32,415 bases of DNA from Phoronis australis. Its lineage: Eukaryota; Phoronida; Phoronidae. The notes beneath the pieces were generated by a model. That model did no database searches. It was not told the DNA's origin and saw nothing but the letters and a program-made list of their open reading frames with translations. The stretch lies in the NCBI GenBank assembly GCA_002633005.1, contig NMRA01000204.1:401645-434059 (forward strand), in the 5' to 3' direction. This document shows, in pieces, positions 24,188-32,415 of this stretch. A program made the position numbers and the translations under genes. Position 1 is the stretch's first letter. Every line of letters starts with the position of its first letter.

Positions 24188-24490
24188 CTGCAAAAATAGA
24201 TTAAAACAACTCACAAGTTTGGTCGAGTGTTTATACACTTTTCACTATATTATCAACTTCTTTAGTCATTGGATGTAATACTAAAACTAAACGATGTTGT
24301 GATTAATATTTATCAGTGAGTATAACACCTGCATTTGTGCATGAGAGTGATCAGACAGCAATAACAGCAATTGATCATCCTGTTGTGAGTTTCAAGTTCT
24401 ATCTTTGAATATGACATATTCATACACTGACTGGAGATCAAGGGTAAGATGTCCACTACTAGTCTGGTTGGATTTCTGTGTTCGACCGGC

Positions 24491-24567
24491 GGTCTCAATG
24501 GCTCAGTGGCTAGAGTGTCTGCATGGTTAGCAGAAGGTCCTGGGTTCGAGTCCCGGTCAGGGACAGA
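24491..24567 (+). repeat. tRNA-derived SINE head
   Basis: A classic pol III A box, TGGCTCAGTGGCTAGAG (24499-24515), is followed by a B box, GGGTTCGAGTCCC (24542-24554), at tRNA-like spacing. The T stem CTGGG/CCCGG is intact, but the acceptor strands no longer pair, so this is a tRNA-derived element, not a tRNA gene. The SINE body probably continues right for some 100-250 nt; its end is not clear. It is inserted in an NLR intron, opposite to the gene. Confidence 0.7.
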
Positions 24568-25668
24568 AATCTTTTCAGACTTATATTCATTAGGTCACGT
24601 GATGTGGCCAACAGATGGCGGCCAGTTTTTGACACCGGTTTGATTGGTAGAGCAAGTTACACTGTATCAGTTGCTTCACTTTTAACAACACGTCTGAGCA
24701 CAACTGGGGCAGGGTGGGAAGGGATCACCTTTCAATGCACTTGCGCAATAGCGTACGTAGGGATGATCAGCTGGCATTCCACATGGTTTGGACATTCGCT
24801 ACTGTTTATGTGAGCATGCGCAGACAGTCTTAGTGTAAGTGACTCGTGCTGATCCAGTTTGCGATCTAATGTGTAAATGCGACTAAAGTGAAGAAAGACA
24901 CGCCGTGACAACTGACACAGTAAGAATTGTCTCTTGTGTAAAAGCAGCTTATATCACAATCAGAGAGTGCATTTGTGGCATGCACTTGCTGAGTGGGTCA
25001 AATTCCGGCAATGGGAAGGCTGGCACAAGGGACAGGATTGCAAAAAAATACCATTGCGGGAAAGAAAATAATAGACGTTTACATGACACATGACAAGCCT
25101 AGAAAACTGAATTAATTTATTAGGAAAGGAAAGGAGGATCAAAAATACTAAAACCCGGACAGGAGCAACACTCATTGGGTTGGGAGACCATAAATTATTT
25201 GCAGTCAGAGATCAGTCAATCTGGGCTCGAAATTCAGTTTGTGGCCCAGGAGCCAGGAACTTCAACCAGTCAGCTAATGAGCAATAACCACATCTGCACT
25301 GACACACTGAGTTTGCTCAAGGGATTTTAAGCTACTGGCAATCTATCAACATATTAGTTAGCACTGATTAGGACAAGACTCTGAACTATAGGAAAGCTAA
25401 GTGCAACAGGTTTGTAATTTTCAGTTTACAAGAAATGAAGTATGACCTTTATGATCAGTGTACATGGAATATCATGTCTCTGATGTACAGCCATTTTAAT
25501 TGTACAAACTGAACCTTTCCTCCAATCAAAACATTGAGGAGTGTCACTTTAAACAAGAAGTGAGTGAGTGTAATGGGAAACCAAAGAGGGACGCTTACTG
25601 ACTTTCAAAGTAGCAGGAGATGCTAATACGAGGGCTTGAGTGTTTATTGTAGATAATACATTAGTTAC

Positions 25669-25825
25669 CAGGGGCGGATCCAGGATTTTTATTTAGGGGG
25701 GGCCAGGGCAGAGTATTAGCCAGGATTTTGCCTGTCAGACGGCGCACCCCTGAACTGCCAAATGGAATCTAGGAGAGTTTTAGGGGGGCCATGGCCCCCT
25801 TGGCCCCCCTCTAAATCCGCCACTG
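25669..25825 (+). repeat. MITE family A, copy 2
   Basis: A 157-bp element, CAGGGGCGGATCCAGGATTT to CTAAATCCGCCACTG, collinear with 19626-19788. GTTAC lies directly on both sides, a possible 5-bp target duplication, although GTTAC is nearly self-complementary to GTAAC and could instead belong to the terminal repeats. It lies in the NLR intron between the linker and NACHT exons. Confidence 0.85.
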
Positions 25826-26165
25826 GTTACCCATGTGTAGCAAGAAGAGCATTTATCACAAATACTAATGCAATGAAGGCTCTCTAAGGAAGGGTTGGTG
25901 GGAATTTTCCCCTCTCCTCTATCATCTTGTCAGTTGTATACTTTGGGTTCAGGTGTCGATGGTACTCTATTGAGTGAGTGAACAAAAGTAGTGATGAGGA
26001 GGGAAAGGAGGTCGGTGAAAACGGAATTGTCTCTGGTATCTATTTTGCTGGTTGTCGGGTATTGTGTTTATCGAGATCTTGAATGTGCAGTGGCACACAC
26101 TTACCCATTATGTTAAAGAGAGGTTTTTACATCAAGGATAACAATTTATCTGTTGAATACGACGA

Positions 26166-26332
26166 CAGGGTTGCATAAAACGAAAACTTATATACTGAGT
26201 AAATTGGATTGTAGTGTGACGTCAAAAAAAAAAAAAAAAAAAAAAAAAAAAGGTTCCACAATGTCAATGATGTCACGTGGTAATGTGGTGTCATTTTTTA
26301 AATAGCAAATAACTTTCATGCAATTGGACCCT
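26166..26332. repeat. MITE family C, copy 2, interrupted by poly(A)28
   Basis: The left end AGGGTTGCATAAAACGAAAA and the right end AACTTTCATGCAATTGGACC are imperfect inverted repeats resembling the ends of 20219-20347. A run of 28 A (26224-26251) sits in the middle directly after GACGTC. The run may be a slipped homopolymer or the tail of a retro-insertion into the element. Right boundary approximate, 60 bp from an NLR exon. Confidence 0.5.
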
Positions 26333-26393
26333 TGTGTACTATACAAATTCAAATCAAATTTATAAAACAGAAATGCCATCAACTGTAATTTAC

Positions 26394-26577
26394 CTGTTAT
26401 ATGTATCTCTTTCCTTGAGCAGCAAGTCTGTGTAGACATCTGGTAGGCTGATGACCATTTCTCCCAACCAGGGCAGAGGGTTGACCTTGTGAAACTGCTC
26501 GGTGTAGCGTTGTCTCAGCTCCACTTGTATAGCGTACAGGACTTCCTCATTGGCAACAGCACTTGGGTAGTTGAGAT
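26394..26577 (-). CDS. NLR-type receptor, pre-NACHT linker exon
   Basis: The exon encodes about 60 residues (LNYPSAVANEEVLYAIQVEL, then RQRYTEQFHKVNPLPW and DVYTDLLLKERDTYNR). This is the region that precedes NACHT in many invertebrate NLRs, where a helical (K/R)xRY stretch is followed by LPL-x-DVYT-x-L. The 3' donor AACAG|GTAAAT at 26394 leaves two bases (AG) that join the A at 24187 as Arg; phase and reading both agree. The start is less sure. I chose acceptor CATGTCAG (26580-26578), phase 1, which joins directly to the donor at 26853. A phase-0 alternative begins at 26599. Confidence 0.8.
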
Positions 26578-26741
26578 CTGACATGTAGAAGCCACTAAGC
26601 TTAAGCACAATTTCGTGACATCAAAATATATTTTTTCAAACGGTTTTTGCTCAAGTGCCTGCCTGCGGATGCATGCAGCAAATATTTGATACACGTGCAC
26701 CTTCATATATAATACATGCATATACCGTAACTAGAACTCAC

Positions 26742-26767
26742 ATCGGTCTTCAATGTCCAGGTTTGAT
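26742..26767 (-). other. Possible 26-nt microexon of the NLR gene
   Basis: On the minus strand a strong acceptor TTTTTGCCAG (ending 26768) is followed by 26 bases and then an excellent donor GAT|GTGAGT (26742|26741). Read with a phase-2 entry it gives SNLDIEDR; with a phase-1 entry it gives QTWTLKTD. The phase-2 reading needs the weaker donor TTT|GTACAA for the preceding exon and then fits the acceptor at 26577. The phase-1 reading fits the good donor at 26853 but needs the weak acceptor before 26599. Skipping it also keeps the frame (26853 to 26577). Confidence 0.35.
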
Positions 26768-26852
26768 CTGGCAAAAATTTATTGTATAGATAATCAATCT
26801 ATATTCATATATGAATATAATTGTAACTCATTTTTATTTAAATTGTACAAAC

Positions 26853-27009
26853 CTAAGGAGTTTGGAGAGTCATCTAAATCCTCTTGAGATATCACCGTTT
26901 GTTCAAGTTGTTCAGCAATAAATGTCACATCGGCCATGTTGAGGGCCTGTAGCAACTTGGGATAGGCATCTTTTGTTCTCTTTGGCAGCATTGCAAGCAG
27001 TTTCCTGGC
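26853..27009 (-). CDS. NLR-type receptor, second CARD exon
   Basis: The acceptor CATTTTCAG (27012-27010) starts the exon in phase 0 with ARKLLAMLPKRTKDAYPKLL, the C-terminal half of a CARD (typical QD-x-ARKLL-x-x-LP-x-R-x-x-x-AY/F pattern). It continues the first CARD exon without a break (TSQDQ then ARKLL). It then encodes NMADVTFIAEQLEQTVISQE and an acidic linker DDSPNSL. The preferred donor is TTAG|GTTTGT at 26853|26852 (phase 1). A weaker one, TTT|GTACAA, lies 5 nt further on, so the 3' edge is uncertain by a few bases. Confidence 0.85.
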
Positions 27010-27261
27010 CTGAAAATGAAATGTGGATTGTAAATGCAGTGCAATACATGTTAAGAATCATCTCAAAACTATCTTGTCACAATAGATTTAAACGAGATAT
27101 ACCAGTCGCTTCTAATTATTTTTTGCTGCCTTTTCAAACAAACAAAACTGCCAGAAACCTCTCCAAGTCCCGAGATCCCTTCACACCATTGAATTGATAG
27201 TTTAAAACGGGCTTCTCCATCACTATAATTAGTGACTGAAGTAATAACAATCTTTGTTTAC

Positions 27262-27363
27262 CTTGCTCTATGTACCTGACAACAGTGTTATCCTCCAATT
27301 CTTTCCATGACACTCTTCTATGATCATTGATGCACTGATTCAAAATGGCCAATGTAGCGCCAT
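27262..27363 (-). other. Candidate cryptic or alternative exon in NLR intron
   Basis: A strong acceptor TTCATTCTGCCTATAG (ending 27364) and a donor CAAG|GTAAAC (27262|27261) enclose 102 nt. They are open in the frame that reads GATLAILNQCINDHRR, then VSWKELEDNTVVRYIEQ, entering and leaving in phase 1. Its neighbours in the NLR model use phase 0 here, so inclusion would hit a stop codon (TGA eight codons in). It is therefore not part of the main transcript; it could be a poison exon, a relic or chance. Confidence 0.25.
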
Positions 27364-27830
27364 CTATAGGCAGAATGAAGACTTATTCTCAGGGCATGTA
27401 AATTGGTAGACAGCGCTACATTTGCTTAACATTCGTTCTAGTCTTTTACTCTGCACCAGAGAGGCACTAGTGTAGCGTTTTACTAAGTTCTCTTCCTTAC
27501 TACTTGGAATGGAATTGGTGTTGCCCAGGGGAGAGAAAATTTCCACTCACTCAAAAAAGAGTTGCCTTAGAAGGCACAGACACCTCTCACCTCAAGTGAG
27601 GGAGGGCCCTGGAATAAGTAAACATTTTCAAAATCAATAATCGGAGCCCACTGTTCAGATTGACTATTTATCACATGCTCTCAAGGAAAAGTTGTTCAGT
27701 GTTTATATGTATATATACATATACACATAGGACAATGCCTTACTTAACTGATTTATTAAAAACTGAACTCTAAGTAAGTGGCTTGTCCTTATCACACAAG
27801 GCAGACACATTGTTACCATAGTTACCCATA

Positions 27831-29340
27831 CATAGACCCTATTCACGCGGCGGCCATTAAGATCCAAAGCGAGGCTCACTGCGATAAACAAAGCGAAAGT
27901 AGACATTGCGTGAGTTAAATAGCCGGTCTTTCGAGTCCAACCTGGATATTAAATTTTAATGATGTGTCGACAATTAACCACAGAGACGTAGAAAATTACA
28001 TTAGAGAACAAGTTAAGACGACAAAGAGTTGTCTGACGAAAGGGTTTAATTTTTTTCGGAAAACTAGGTTCGAAACATGAAAAGTAAATATGACCAAATT
28101 GCGGCGATCGTAGTGTTACGGATTAGGTATTATGCTGAATGCAGTGTTACGTTTTTTCTTGTAAATTGTTGATCAAAATACTTTCTACGCGGACCAGGTC
28201 ATTTGCTCGTATTGTTGACGAGTTGAAGACATATTCGACAGTGGTGTCTGTCATGTGCAATTAGTCACATCTGGTTTAATTTGTTGATCAAGAATATTAA
28301 CATCAAGCATAGCCTGATCCTATGCACTCACTGGGACTAACAGTTGATTTGTCATTGGTCTGAAAGAATAATTGATGTTATTAAATATATTTTCATTAAA
28401 ATAAAAAACCAGGCTCGTAACTGAAAATAAAAATTATTTGACCATCAATGCTTTCTTGGTTGTAATAATTCTTACGTCTATTTCATGTGTTAGATTTCAA
28501 ATATCAATCTGAACCAAGTTGAATTTTAAAATTAAAACACCTAATTCGTTCGTCCAAAACATAACGTCGTTTTAGAACTCAATTTCAGTTAACTGGACAA
28601 TGCAATCATAGTTATCATGTTTCTGCAGAAGCCTCTTTCATCCGAGGGGAACGCTTCTAGTGCCTACTAAAAGGCGATTTTTCGCCGAGTGAGGGCGGGA
28701 ACAATCTACCTCCCGATCACCATCAATAGGACCCTCGCCCTGTTGCAAGCTCTCATAGGTTCTGCTTCAATTTAAAGTAGCCTTTTGTGCTCTTAAAAAT
28801 TGTCACCTGTGTGGTTACAGGTGATGTGAACTCAGAGAGATTTTTCACTAGGGGAATTTTTATGCCTCGTGGGGGGAATTTCGCGTGATATTTCAATATG
28901 TTTGAGAGTGGAATAGGGCCGATATTGGGCACCAAATTTGAGGGATTGAGGGCCCAGTCCTTTTTGGAAAGAAAAATTATGTTTCAACCCGTAGCAGGGG
29001 CAGATCCAGGTTTTTCAGTGAGGGGGGGCAGGGCACAGGAATAAGCAGCATTTCGGCAGATGCGCGCGCCCAGCCTAAACTCTGGGGATGCAGGGGTCTT
29101 GAATTCTTGGGTTTGCGGACCAGTTGACTAAAAAAAAAACGGTAAACGGCAACGACCCAACGCTTCTGAATCTCAACGTCTTTAGAGATTGTGAAGCAGA
29201 CAGTTGCGTGTCCGTATTTTTTCTAGCCGTTCGCGGAACAACACGGTCTGAAACACAGAACTATGCCGATAAGCTAACAGAGCTATCGTAGCGAGCCTCG
29301 TTTTGGAATGCGCCTCCTGTCGGCGTGAATAGGGTCTATG
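27831..29340. repeat. 1.5-kb non-autonomous DNA transposon with inverted termini
   Basis: The left end CATAGACCCTATTCACGC (27831-27848) is repeated exactly inverted at 29323-29340. Inside each end a second matched block follows after unmatched bases: CCAAAGCGAGGCTCACTGCG on the left against CCAAAACGAGGCTCGCTACG on the inverted right. The terminal repeats therefore extend some 60 bp with indels. The interior has no ORF above 60 codons and contains a nested family A MITE fragment. No clear target-site duplication was found. The superfamily is not assigned. Confidence 0.75.
28995..29100 (+). repeat. MITE family A, fragment (copy 3), nested
   Basis: It begins CAGGGGCAGATCCAGGTTTT and continues with GAGGGGGGGCAGGGCACAGG, matching the left half of the copies at 19626 and 25669, then diverges. 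The right terminus is absent. It lies inside the inverted-repeat element 27831-29340, so it was inserted later than that element or carried by it. Confidence 0.65.
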
Positions 29341-29623
29341 GCAATTGTCATGGCATCAGAACCAATGTCCCGCTTTTTGACACATGCATCGAAATTTACA
29401 TACCGATGCTGTGGTGTTGATGCATATTTTTTGTATATTTTCATGTTTTTCCACACAATACAACTCTATTTCCTGACATGTCTGAGAAATAAATAATGCG
29501 TCCACATATAAATATGTGGGCGCATAAAAAGCATTGGGCATGATGTTTCTGGGTGTTTCGGCAGAATTTGCCCGTTTTCTGTTCGTAAACATAAGTTACC
29601 GTAACCAAATTTAAGCTAACTAC

Positions 29624-29779
29624 CTGGTCCTGAGAGGTGACCTCAGCCCCAACTCTCTCCAAGTCATCCTCACTCAAGACACCTTCCTGGTGGAGATAGT
29701 CCATCACTGAATCTACTGCCAAGTTCTTGACCAGGAAGGAGTAATTCTTCCGTAGCTTTACCACATCCTGCTTGTCCAT
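29624..29779 (-). CDS. NLR-type receptor, first coding exon: start codon and first CARD half
   Basis: ATG at 29779 opens 52 codons to donor CAG|GTAGTT (29624|29623), phase 0. The peptide begins MDKQDVVKLRKNYSFLVKNL, then a DYLHQEGVLSEDDLERV block ending TSQDQ. This is a typical CARD N-terminal half: charged helix 1, L-V-x-N-L, then a L-x-x-x-G-V-L-(S/T)-x-x-D motif. An in-frame TAA lies about 50 nt upstream, supporting this start. CARDs bind other CARDs to recruit caspases or signalling adaptors. Together with the exons at 26853, 26394 and 22246 it gives a protein of about 812 residues with order CARD-linker-NACHT-C-terminal region. Open frame beyond the donor is intron. Confidence 0.88.
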
Positions 29780-31884
29780 CTCGAGTAGAGAAGTTTGACT
29801 TAAGTAGGTTGTGTATTATGCCTAGAACAGAGTGATTTGACAGATCGTACAGGATGTACATAGTCCTTGCTTGAAATCGAACCCAAAATTATTTTGGCAT
29901 TTTCTGTTCTACTTTTGTGCAAACTCAAGATAAGTGTTTATTGTTCTGTGCTAGAGTTTGTTATGCTTTATGAGGGTGAATATCTAATTATAGTTTACAC
30001 TTGACCACAGCATTGAAGTATAAATTCAAATATAAATTCAAAATCTCAAATATTTACCAAAGTGTATACCGCAGCTTGAATCAGGGGTCGTCAAATGCAA
30101 ACTTGGACTAAAATTCATCTGCATATTTATTAAATTATAATGTACTTGAGCACAGAATACCATACACTTATCTTGTGTTTAAGAAAAATGGAAAATGTTA
30201 AAAATTCCAATTTCAAGTACAAATATCTACAATGAATCAGTCAGCAGCAGAGAACACAAATGTGACTCACTCATAATAGATCTTGGTCAAAATGGTCGAC
30301 AGGGTGATAATGCTATTGAACGTGACTCAACTTTTGTTTGCAAATATGATACCAGCAGTACTCTGACATGGTAGGGATGGGGACACCTATGGATATGATT
30401 AGGAACTAGTTGGTACTGCTGGTAAAACACCAGCACAGAAGACCAAAAACTTTTTGCAGTCAGTTTCAGTGGTGGGCCTGGGGAGTTAATGTTTTATACG
30501 ATACTAGCATGGATGCATACACTCATTGTCTTAGAAGGTGGCTGTAAGAGATCAGGAAATGTATCAAGATCTGGAGGTTCTCGCACAGGAAGGGAGATCA
30601 AATAGTGCAGATTAAATAAGTGAAGAAACATGATAAATGGAAGTCAGAAATTAGTTTAATAGAGCAATCAATCATTTTTGATATCTTGGACAGATATTTC
30701 GCGTTTACTTGTAGTTTCCAAATGAACATCAAAAAGCCATGAGTATATATCTGAGCAAAAGGTCAGCGTCTTTGTTCTGCATTCACTTCCATTGAAAGAA
30801 TAGGAATGATTGACATAGACTGTGATCAATAGCAAGAACATTGTGTTTGCGTTCCATGGATAGTAAATTCTCTTTGGAAAATTTGGACACAAGAAACATT
30901 TGGGCAGTGCGGCATCCAATTGGATGTATTTCTAGTGTTTTTCCATTTGGAAAAGCACTCAAAATACATACAAGAAGACATCTTATACGGTGAAATGTAT
31001 TTAGAGAGGAAATATATCAGTCGTGAGGAGAGGATTGGCAATGAGGAATGTGGTGGTGAGAGGGCTTGGTGATCTTATTTAAAATGATCACATGTTCATG
31101 CAGTGCAGAAAAGAATAATGCAGAAATATATTTGAAGTACAGATTATCCTTGTTTGATAACAATGGATTAATGATACAAATAGAAAACATTCAAATAGTA
31201 GACTTCAGACCTATGCAAACTGAGTGAGTCACACTCAGAGGGATAATACTTTTTGTAATAGCCCGCTTAATAATTTTCAGGACTTGTGGAGAGTTCAACT
31301 GAATAAACTGAAACTACTTCTGTTCATAGAAATCCGAAACACCTATAGTTCATAGTCACACTTCACCATTCACTGTCAGTCACCAGGTGGCACGACTGTC
31401 TTGTCCAAGAGTCAGCTCACCAAAATCTGCCCAAGTTATTGTTGTGGAAATCGACGACATTTCGTAAGTTCGCTCAAAAATCATAGTCCGCCAAAGAAAC
31501 AAGTTATCAGAAAGGGAAGAAGAAATGAAGCCCAGTCACCAAAAGCAGAAATGGTTGTTTGAAAGTTGCCTTTGGTACCCAATCATACATATATATATAT
31601 ATAGCCAGATAACTAGCAGCTAGTGAATGACTGAGTGTCAAAACCGTGGCACAGCTTGTATTAAACAATTTAAGGCAAAGCTTGGTTAAATTTCAATTTG
31701 CCATAATTTTATTTGCGGTGAAACTCACAATTTATTTTGCTTACATTTTACCCCCAATCGTTCCACAGATATAAAATTTATACAAATTTACACCAAAGCT
31801 AAATAATGCTGTTTTTTCATGTGAAAACACATGCTTGGCATGTGGAGATAATCCGACGATATCTAAGTAATATGCAACTCATGG
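29780..31884. other. Upstream region of the NLR gene; no gene seen
   Basis: AT-rich, with only short unrecognised frames on the minus strand (30668-31041). It probably contains the NLR 5' untranslated region and promoter, but I cannot place a start site. A short TA repeat lies near 31588-31603. No pol III or inverted-repeat element stands out. Confidence 0.4.
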
Positions 31885-32254
31885 CTAAGTTACAAGGATA
31901 CCAGTAATGCACTCAGTATTGCCGTTTGAACTGGGCCTGTGAAGCAGTGGTAAGAGACAGTGTATACCATAGATCCTCCACACGCTGGGAGATTTTTTGG
32001 TAATCGCGCTTGACACTGGCTTAACCACCTCACTCACACTGGCGTTGTTGTACCAATTTTCAGCACAGGTAACCTTTGAAAGCCATCTAAATCCTTCCAA
32101 CCCAGACAAATACTTCAGGGTTTAACGTAATTTCCATAAAATCTTCCAGCGTACAGGATTCATCAGGATGTGCCACTGACACTGATCGATCTGTGATCCA
32201 CAAGTGACTAGTCCTAGCCAGCCAGTCTAAATAGTTTACAGACCGGTTACGTAA
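31885..32254 (-). pseudogene. Possible frameshifted coding remnant or small exons, family unknown
   Basis: Three overlapping minus-strand open stretches in two frames read like protein. One (32254-32087) includes WLARTSHLWITDRSV and ESCTLEDFMEITLNPE. One (32121-31885) includes GLEGFRWLSKVTCAENWYNN, followed at AGT|GTGAGT (about 32036) by a good splice donor. One (32020-31913) includes KRDYQKISQRVEDLWYTLSL. They could be pieces of one gene broken by two frameshifts, or real small exons of a gene running in from the right. No family is recognised, and the antisense frames are also fairly open, so chance is not excluded. Confidence 0.25.
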
Positions 32255-32415
32255 CTAGCTATGTTCAAAATACAATGCACGAGTCCTAGCTTTAGCTGTG
32301 TTGGGAGTACATTATTCGGCATTATTTGCATGAACTCTTAGAAGTGGTCTTTACAATGATTTAAGGCTACATACGTAATCCTTGCGGTACTGTCAGTGTC
32401 AGTGTAGTTGACGTA

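Larger units (their letters stand above)
24188..26393 (-). other. Intron of the NLR gene (2206 bp)
   Basis: Bounded by donor AACAG|GTAAAT at 26394|26393 and acceptor TTTTTGCAG at 24190-24188, both phase 2. It carries a tRNA-derived SINE-like head (24491-24567), a family A MITE (25669-25825) and the left part of a family C MITE with a 28-nt poly(A) run (26224-26251). No other coding exon was recognised inside. Confidence 0.8.
27010..29623 (-). other. Intron of the NLR gene splitting the CARD (2614 bp)
   Basis: Bounded by donor CAG|GTAGTT at 29624|29623 and acceptor CATTTTCAG at 27012-27010, both phase 0. More than half of it is the inverted-repeat element 27831-29340. A phase 1/1 open candidate exon (27262-27363) lies near its 3' end. 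Confidence 0.8.

Noticed and set aside
24491-24567. Functional tRNA gene
   Set aside because: Promoter boxes are intact but acceptor strands do not pair; fits a SINE head.
29441-29623. C-terminal part of the CARD ORF
   Set aside because: It follows donor CAG|GTAGTT; the true continuation (ARKLL) is at 27009.
6331-29779. A shared system or operon of the ANKRD50-like, ADP-ribosylglycohydrolase-like and NLR genes
   Set aside because: Eukaryotic genes with separate orientation and long gaps; co-location alone gives no functional link.
1-32415. CRISPR arrays, prokaryotic genes or retroelement polymerase genes
   Set aside because: No regularly spaced repeats, no bacterial-type gene order, and no reverse transcriptase, integrase or transposase motifs in any frame provided or read.

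Overview
The window is nuclear DNA of a metazoan, most likely an aquatic invertebrate. Coding sequence is sparse and split by introns with GT..AG signals. The non-coding DNA is AT-rich and full of small inverted-repeat elements, a tRNA-derived SINE head, microsatellites and short N gaps. Protein content (an ANKRD50-type STAND/ankyrin protein, a CARD-NACHT receptor and an ADP-ribosylglycohydrolase/J1-crystallin-like start) fits a non-insect invertebrate such as a mollusc, other lophotrochozoan, lancelet or cnidarian. The sequence alone does not fix the phylum.

Layout. (1) Positions 1-6330 look like intron or 3' flank of the first gene; no exon is seen. (2) Positions 6331-8790 (minus) hold a long coding exon of an ANKRD50-like gene: the start methionine, a P-loop NTPase and nine and a half ankyrin repeats, ending at a strong splice donor inside the repeat array. 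Its 5' leader begins at a good acceptor at 8819. A non-coding first exon and promoter may lie near 13.2-13.5 kb. (3) Positions 13.5-17.1 kb show no confident gene, but hold a tRNA-like element, a GTT microsatellite and a perfect 62-bp palindrome. (4) Positions 17262-17334 (plus) look like the first coding exon of an ADP-ribosylglycohydrolase/J1-crystallin-like gene; no later exon was found. (5) Positions 17.6-20.4 kb are repeat-rich, including an 86-bp perfect palindrome flanked by 8-bp direct repeats and three MITE-like elements. (6) Positions 22246-29779 (minus) hold a complete-looking NLR-type gene of at least four coding exons: CARD part 1, CARD part 2, the pre-NACHT linker, and NACHT plus C-terminal region. 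Splice phases agree at the two best-supported junctions (0/0 and 2/2). Its introns carry several transposable elements, including a 1.5-kb inverted-repeat element. (7) Positions 29.8-32.4 kb are upstream sequence, with a stretch at 31.9-32.25 kb that looks like a decayed or multi-exon coding remnant.

Both main genes encode STAND-type P-loop NTPases, but nothing suggests they act together. The NLR is predicted to be a cytosolic innate-immune or cell-death sensor signalling through its CARD. The ANKRD50-like protein belongs to a conserved family linked in vertebrates to endosomal recycling. All gene names rest on reading the translated sequence; no database search was run.
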